DNA from: Clostridium pasteurianum BC1
Lineage (GTDB): Bacteria; Bacillota; Clostridia; Clostridiales; Clostridiaceae
Direction: 5' to 3'
Length of the DNA stretch: 64,000 nucleotides
Assembly: GCF_000389635.1 (NCBI RefSeq)
Contig: NC_021182.1
Location: 3,348,001 to 3,412,000 of the forward strand
The notes beneath the pieces are model-generated. The model was not told where the DNA came from. It did no database searches and saw only the letters and a list, made by a program, of their open reading frames with translations. Positions 61,199 through 64,000 of the stretch are shown piece after piece. Each line of letters begins with the position of its first letter. Within the stretch, counting starts at the first letter, position 1. The translations under genes were made by a program, and so were the position numbers.

Positions 61199-61921
61199 TT
61201 ATCTTTTTCTTAAAGTATTTAATTCATTCTGGATTTTTTCTCTTACTATTTCTGCCAACTTAGCTTTTTCTTCCTTTGTCAATTTAACTATATCTATAGG
61301 CTCCAATATTGACATAGTTACCTCTGCCTGCCTAAGCTTTCCATTACCCTCTTCAAAAACTTTAAAAGTATTGTCAAGGACAATTGGTACTATTGGTACA
61401 GATGATTTAGTAGCCATCTTCATACTGCCCTTCTTAAACTCTCCAAGTACATGACTTTTACTTCTTGTACCTTCTGGAAAGATAACCATACTATAACCCT
61501 TTTCCAAATTTTCAATACCTTCATTAATTGCCTTTAAGGATTCTCTTATATTTTCCCTGTCTATAAATACGCAATGCATAGATTTCATCCATGCGCCTAC
61601 TATATGAAGCTTAAGTATTTCTTTTTTTGCGAGAAAGCCCATATGTTTATTAAGTCTTGACATAAGTACTAAAAAATCTGCATTTCCCTGATGATTTGAC
61701 ACAATTAGACAATTACCCTTGGGCAAATTTTCTATTCCCTTTAACTCTACCTTTATCCCTATAACCTTCAATACATAAGCTGCCCAACCATTTACTATCC
61801 AGAATACTGCATTATCATACTTTTCAGGAGATTCTATCTTTTTTATAACAAATAAATATATTCTTAAAAATAAGGTTAGAAACAGTAATATTGCAATATA
61901 AATATATTTCAAAAAAAACAT
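61199..61921 (-). CDS. plsC: 1-acylglycerol-3-phosphate acyltransferase
   Basis: 240 residues. An N-terminal membrane helix (YIYIAILLFLTLFLRIYLFV), the catalytic block NCLIVSNHQGNADFLVLMSR (H-x4-D), and MVIFPEGTRSKSHVLGEFKK. Makes phosphatidic acid in the membrane. Single gene. Confidence 0.93.
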   Translation of the reverse strand: MFFLKYIYIAILLFLTLFLRIYLFVIKKIESPEKYDNAVFWIVNGWAAYVLKVIGIKVELKGIENLPKGNCLIVSNHQGNADFLVLMSRLNKHMGFLAKKEILKLHIVGAWMKSMHCVFIDRENIRESLKAINEGIENLEKGYSMVIFPEGTRSKSHVLGEFKKGSMKMATKSSVPIVPIVLDNTFKVFEEGNGKLRQAEVTMSILEPIDIVKLTKEEKAKLAEIVREKIQNELNTLRKR

Positions 61922-62206
61922 GATAAAGTTTACCTCTTTCTTTTAGGCATCATAAATAAATACTAGTCACCCTACTAAGAATATTGACTTACTACTTATT
62001 TTCAGATGTATTATTGTACTACGCAGTTTAATTATACTAACTGGTCACATATTTTTCAAGTAAACTATTGCTTAATTAATTAATACATATTTAACATAGA
62101 AATTTACTGAATTAATTTTATGCTTCAATTGATTATTATTTGTAATATTGTTAATAATTATAATACATTTTAAGCAATACAACTATATACCACAGGAGGA
62201 GCACCT

Positions 62207-63133
62207 ATGAAGCTAAGGTTAAAAAGATTTTACATATACATGTTTCCTTTACTTATATTTATGTCCATCTTCATGTCTTCTTTATTCAAAACTTATAATT
62301 TTTCTATAATCAATGTGATAAGCCGTCTGTCTACAAATTCCTCTATAGTAAAAATCAATTATCCTTCCGATACATTAATAGTACATTATATAGATGTAGG
62401 ACAAGGTGACAGCGAATTAGTTCAGATTAATAATAAAAACCTCCTTATTGATGCTGGTCCTAAGGATGCTGAGGATAAGGTTGTATCCTATATAAAAACT
62501 CAAGGTATCACTACACTGGATTACCTAATAGAAACCCATCCCCATGAAGATCATATTGGAGGAATGGAAGCTGTTGTTAAAAGTTTTAAAATTAATGAAT
62601 TCATTGGTCCCAAAATATATAATCCTCCTACCACTTCTATTTTTAGAAATCTTATAAGTACGTTGAAAAATAGAAATATGAAAATAACTGTATTAGATCC
62701 AGGTGATCATATAAACCTATGGGAAAATGTAGAATGTCAAATATTATCTCCTAAAAAAGCCTCTTATGATAATCTAAATAATTATTCTGTTGTATTAAAA
62801 ATAACATATAAAAATTCCAAATTTCTTTTTGCTGGAGATGCAGAACAGGAAGATGAAAAGAAGATAATAAATGATGGTTTTGATATATCCTCTGATGTAT
62901 TAAAGGTAGGACACCATGGCAGCAGTAGTTCCTCTAGTGAAGATTTTTTAAAGGAAGTTTCTCCTAAAGTTGCTGTTATAAGCTGTGGTAAAAATAATGA
63001 TTACGGCCATCCACATAAATTCACTTTAGATAAACTTAATAATATCAATTGTAAAATATATAGAACAGATTTAAATGGTGATATAGTAATTACAAGTGAT
63101 GGAAATAATATAAAAAAAATTGATACTCATTGA
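62207..63133 (+). CDS. Metallo-beta-lactamase-fold hydrolase, ComEC C-terminal-like
   Basis: 308 residues. A membrane or signal segment (IYMFPLLIFMSIFMSSLF) is followed by the MBL core: VHYIDVGQGDSELVQINNKN, IETHPHEDHIGGMEAVVKS (HxHxDH-like) and SDVLKVGHHGSSSSSSEDFL. It resembles the C-terminal domain of ComEC without its channel, as in secreted stand-alone clostridial hydrolases. Nuclease or phosphodiesterase activity is likely. Strong GGAGGAG ribosome site. Confidence 0.82.
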   Translation: MKLRLKRFYIYMFPLLIFMSIFMSSLFKTYNFSIINVISRLSTNSSIVKINYPSDTLIVHYIDVGQGDSELVQINNKNLLIDAGPKDAEDKVVSYIKTQGITTLDYLIETHPHEDHIGGMEAVVKSFKINEFIGPKIYNPPTTSIFRNLISTLKNRNMKITVLDPGDHINLWENVECQILSPKKASYDNLNNYSVVLKITYKNSKFLFAGDAEQEDEKKIINDGFDISSDVLKVGHHGSSSSSSEDFLKEVSPKVAVISCGKNNDYGHPHKFTLDKLNNINCKIYRTDLNGDIVITSDGNNIKKIDTH

Positions 63134-63217
63134 TGCAGAGATTAAGATGAATCTTATAGTAGCCATTATTTATCATAGTAAGAAAGGGCGAACTAATGAA
63201 TGGTAATATTTTCACCC

Positions 63218-63250
63218 GAGAGTGTAAAATAATCTGTGTAAACTCCATAA
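63218..63250. repeat. Probable left inverted repeat of an IS256-family element
   Basis: GAGAGTGTAAAATAATCTGT and the following GTAAACTC, about 45-75 bases before the transposase ATG, resemble IS256-family ends. The right end is outside the window, so this is not confirmed. Confidence 0.55.
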
Positions 63251-63292
63251 AGATGATATAATTATTCTTATTAAATGGAGGGTGCACAGATT

Positions 63293-64000
63293 ATGTCTTT
63301 TTCAAGAAAGGAACTTATTAAACAACTTATTAAGGAAACAAAGCCTACAAGTGCAAAAGATGTTCAAGAAACATTGAAAGATCTATTCGCCGATACGCTT
63401 AAAGAAATGTTAGAAGCGGAGCTTGATGACCATCTGGGATATTCTAAATATGACTACAAAAATAAAAATACATCTAATAGTAGAAATGGACGAAGCTCTA
63501 AAAAGGTAATTTCAGATCTTGGAGAATTTCAACTTGATGTACCAAGAGATAGAAACAGTAGTTTTGAACCGGAGGTTGTTAAGAAAAATCAAACAGATAT
63601 ATCTGGAATTGAAGATCAAGTTATTGGTATGTATGCAAAAGGAATGACTACCAGAGATATTGCTACTCACTTAGAAAACATATATGGTTTTGAGGCTTCG
63701 CCTACACTAATATCTGGTATAACAGATAAAATTACTCCTATAGCTAAAGAATGGCAAAATAGACCATTAGAAGCCGTTTATCCTATAATCTTTATGGATG
63801 CCATACATTATAAAGTTAAACAGGATAATAGAGTCATAAACAAGGCTGCTTACGCAGTTATTGGAGTAAACTTAGATGGTATTAAAGAAGTTTTGGGAAT
63901 TTGGATTGGAGCTAATGAAACATCAAAATACTGGCTCTTAGTATTAAATGAACTTAAAAATAGAGGGGTTAATGATATACTTATAGCTTGTGTTGATGGT
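63293..64000 (+). mobile_element. IS256-family transposase (partial, cut by right edge)
   Basis: 236 codons from ATG 63293 to the edge. MLEAELDDHLGYSKYDYKNK, SSKKVISDLGEFQLDVPRDR and IGMYAKGMTTRDIATHLENI are the mutator/IS256 N-terminus. The DDE triad begins in PIIFMDAIHYKV and continues in LIACVDG at the very edge; the final Glu is beyond it. Strong ribosome site (GGAGGG) upstream. Inserted just behind the ComEC-like gene. Confidence 0.93.

Overview
The window is AT-rich, low-GC Firmicute DNA of a Clostridium sensu stricto. The best clue is the operon at 56108-60634: a Re-type citrate synthase (HMGL-fold) with aconitase and an NAD-type isocitrate dehydrogenase, the arrangement known from Clostridium kluyveri and relatives such as the acetogenic clostridia. 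I cannot name the species from sequence alone.

Positions 1 to about 33,400 are the right part of a temperate siphophage prophage; its left end lies outside the window. The minus strand carries, in transcription order, the lysis/lysogeny switch (31.1-32.2 kb), early and recombination genes (RecT/Bet, a zinc-hook ATPase, SSB, ERCC4-type nuclease, primase-helicase with an iteron-like array), a late activator, terminases, portal, head, connector and tail genes ending in a cut-off tail endopeptidase. The CI-like repressor and the tyrosine integrase are on the plus strand. Accessory genes sit inside the conserved modules: a zinc-ribbon/HEPN-like protein between terminators in the tail region, a SHOCT/glycine-zipper membrane protein with its own terminator, a Tad2-like (DUF2829) fusion in the head operon, a frameshifted aspartate racemase, and two small plus-strand membrane peptides that could be type I toxins.

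The prophage ends just after the integrase, inside a type IV prepilin gene. Only the leader peptide and N-terminal helix of that pilin remain (33385-33555), so the phage appears to have split it.

From 33.6 to 46.5 kb lies a type IV pilus operon (pilB, pilC, pilA, pilM, pilN, pilO and three minor-pilin-like genes, all minus strand). It is bracketed by an intact and an internally deleted copy of a YprB-like RNase H gene, by a decayed copy of a coiled-coil gene, and by a repeated non-coding block, which suggests segmental duplication. A strongly structured, unidentified RNA of about 180 nt lies at 45841-46020.

From 46.6 to 64 kb is ordinary chromosome: class III fructose-1,6-bisphosphatase, a YprB-like nuclease, an Lrp-family regulator, a DUF378 protein, a PEPCK-like P-loop protein, argGH behind a tandem operator-like array, the citrate-to-2-oxoglutarate operon (glutamate supply, which also feeds arginine), PlsC, a ComEC-like metallo-hydrolase, and an IS256-family transposase running off the right edge.
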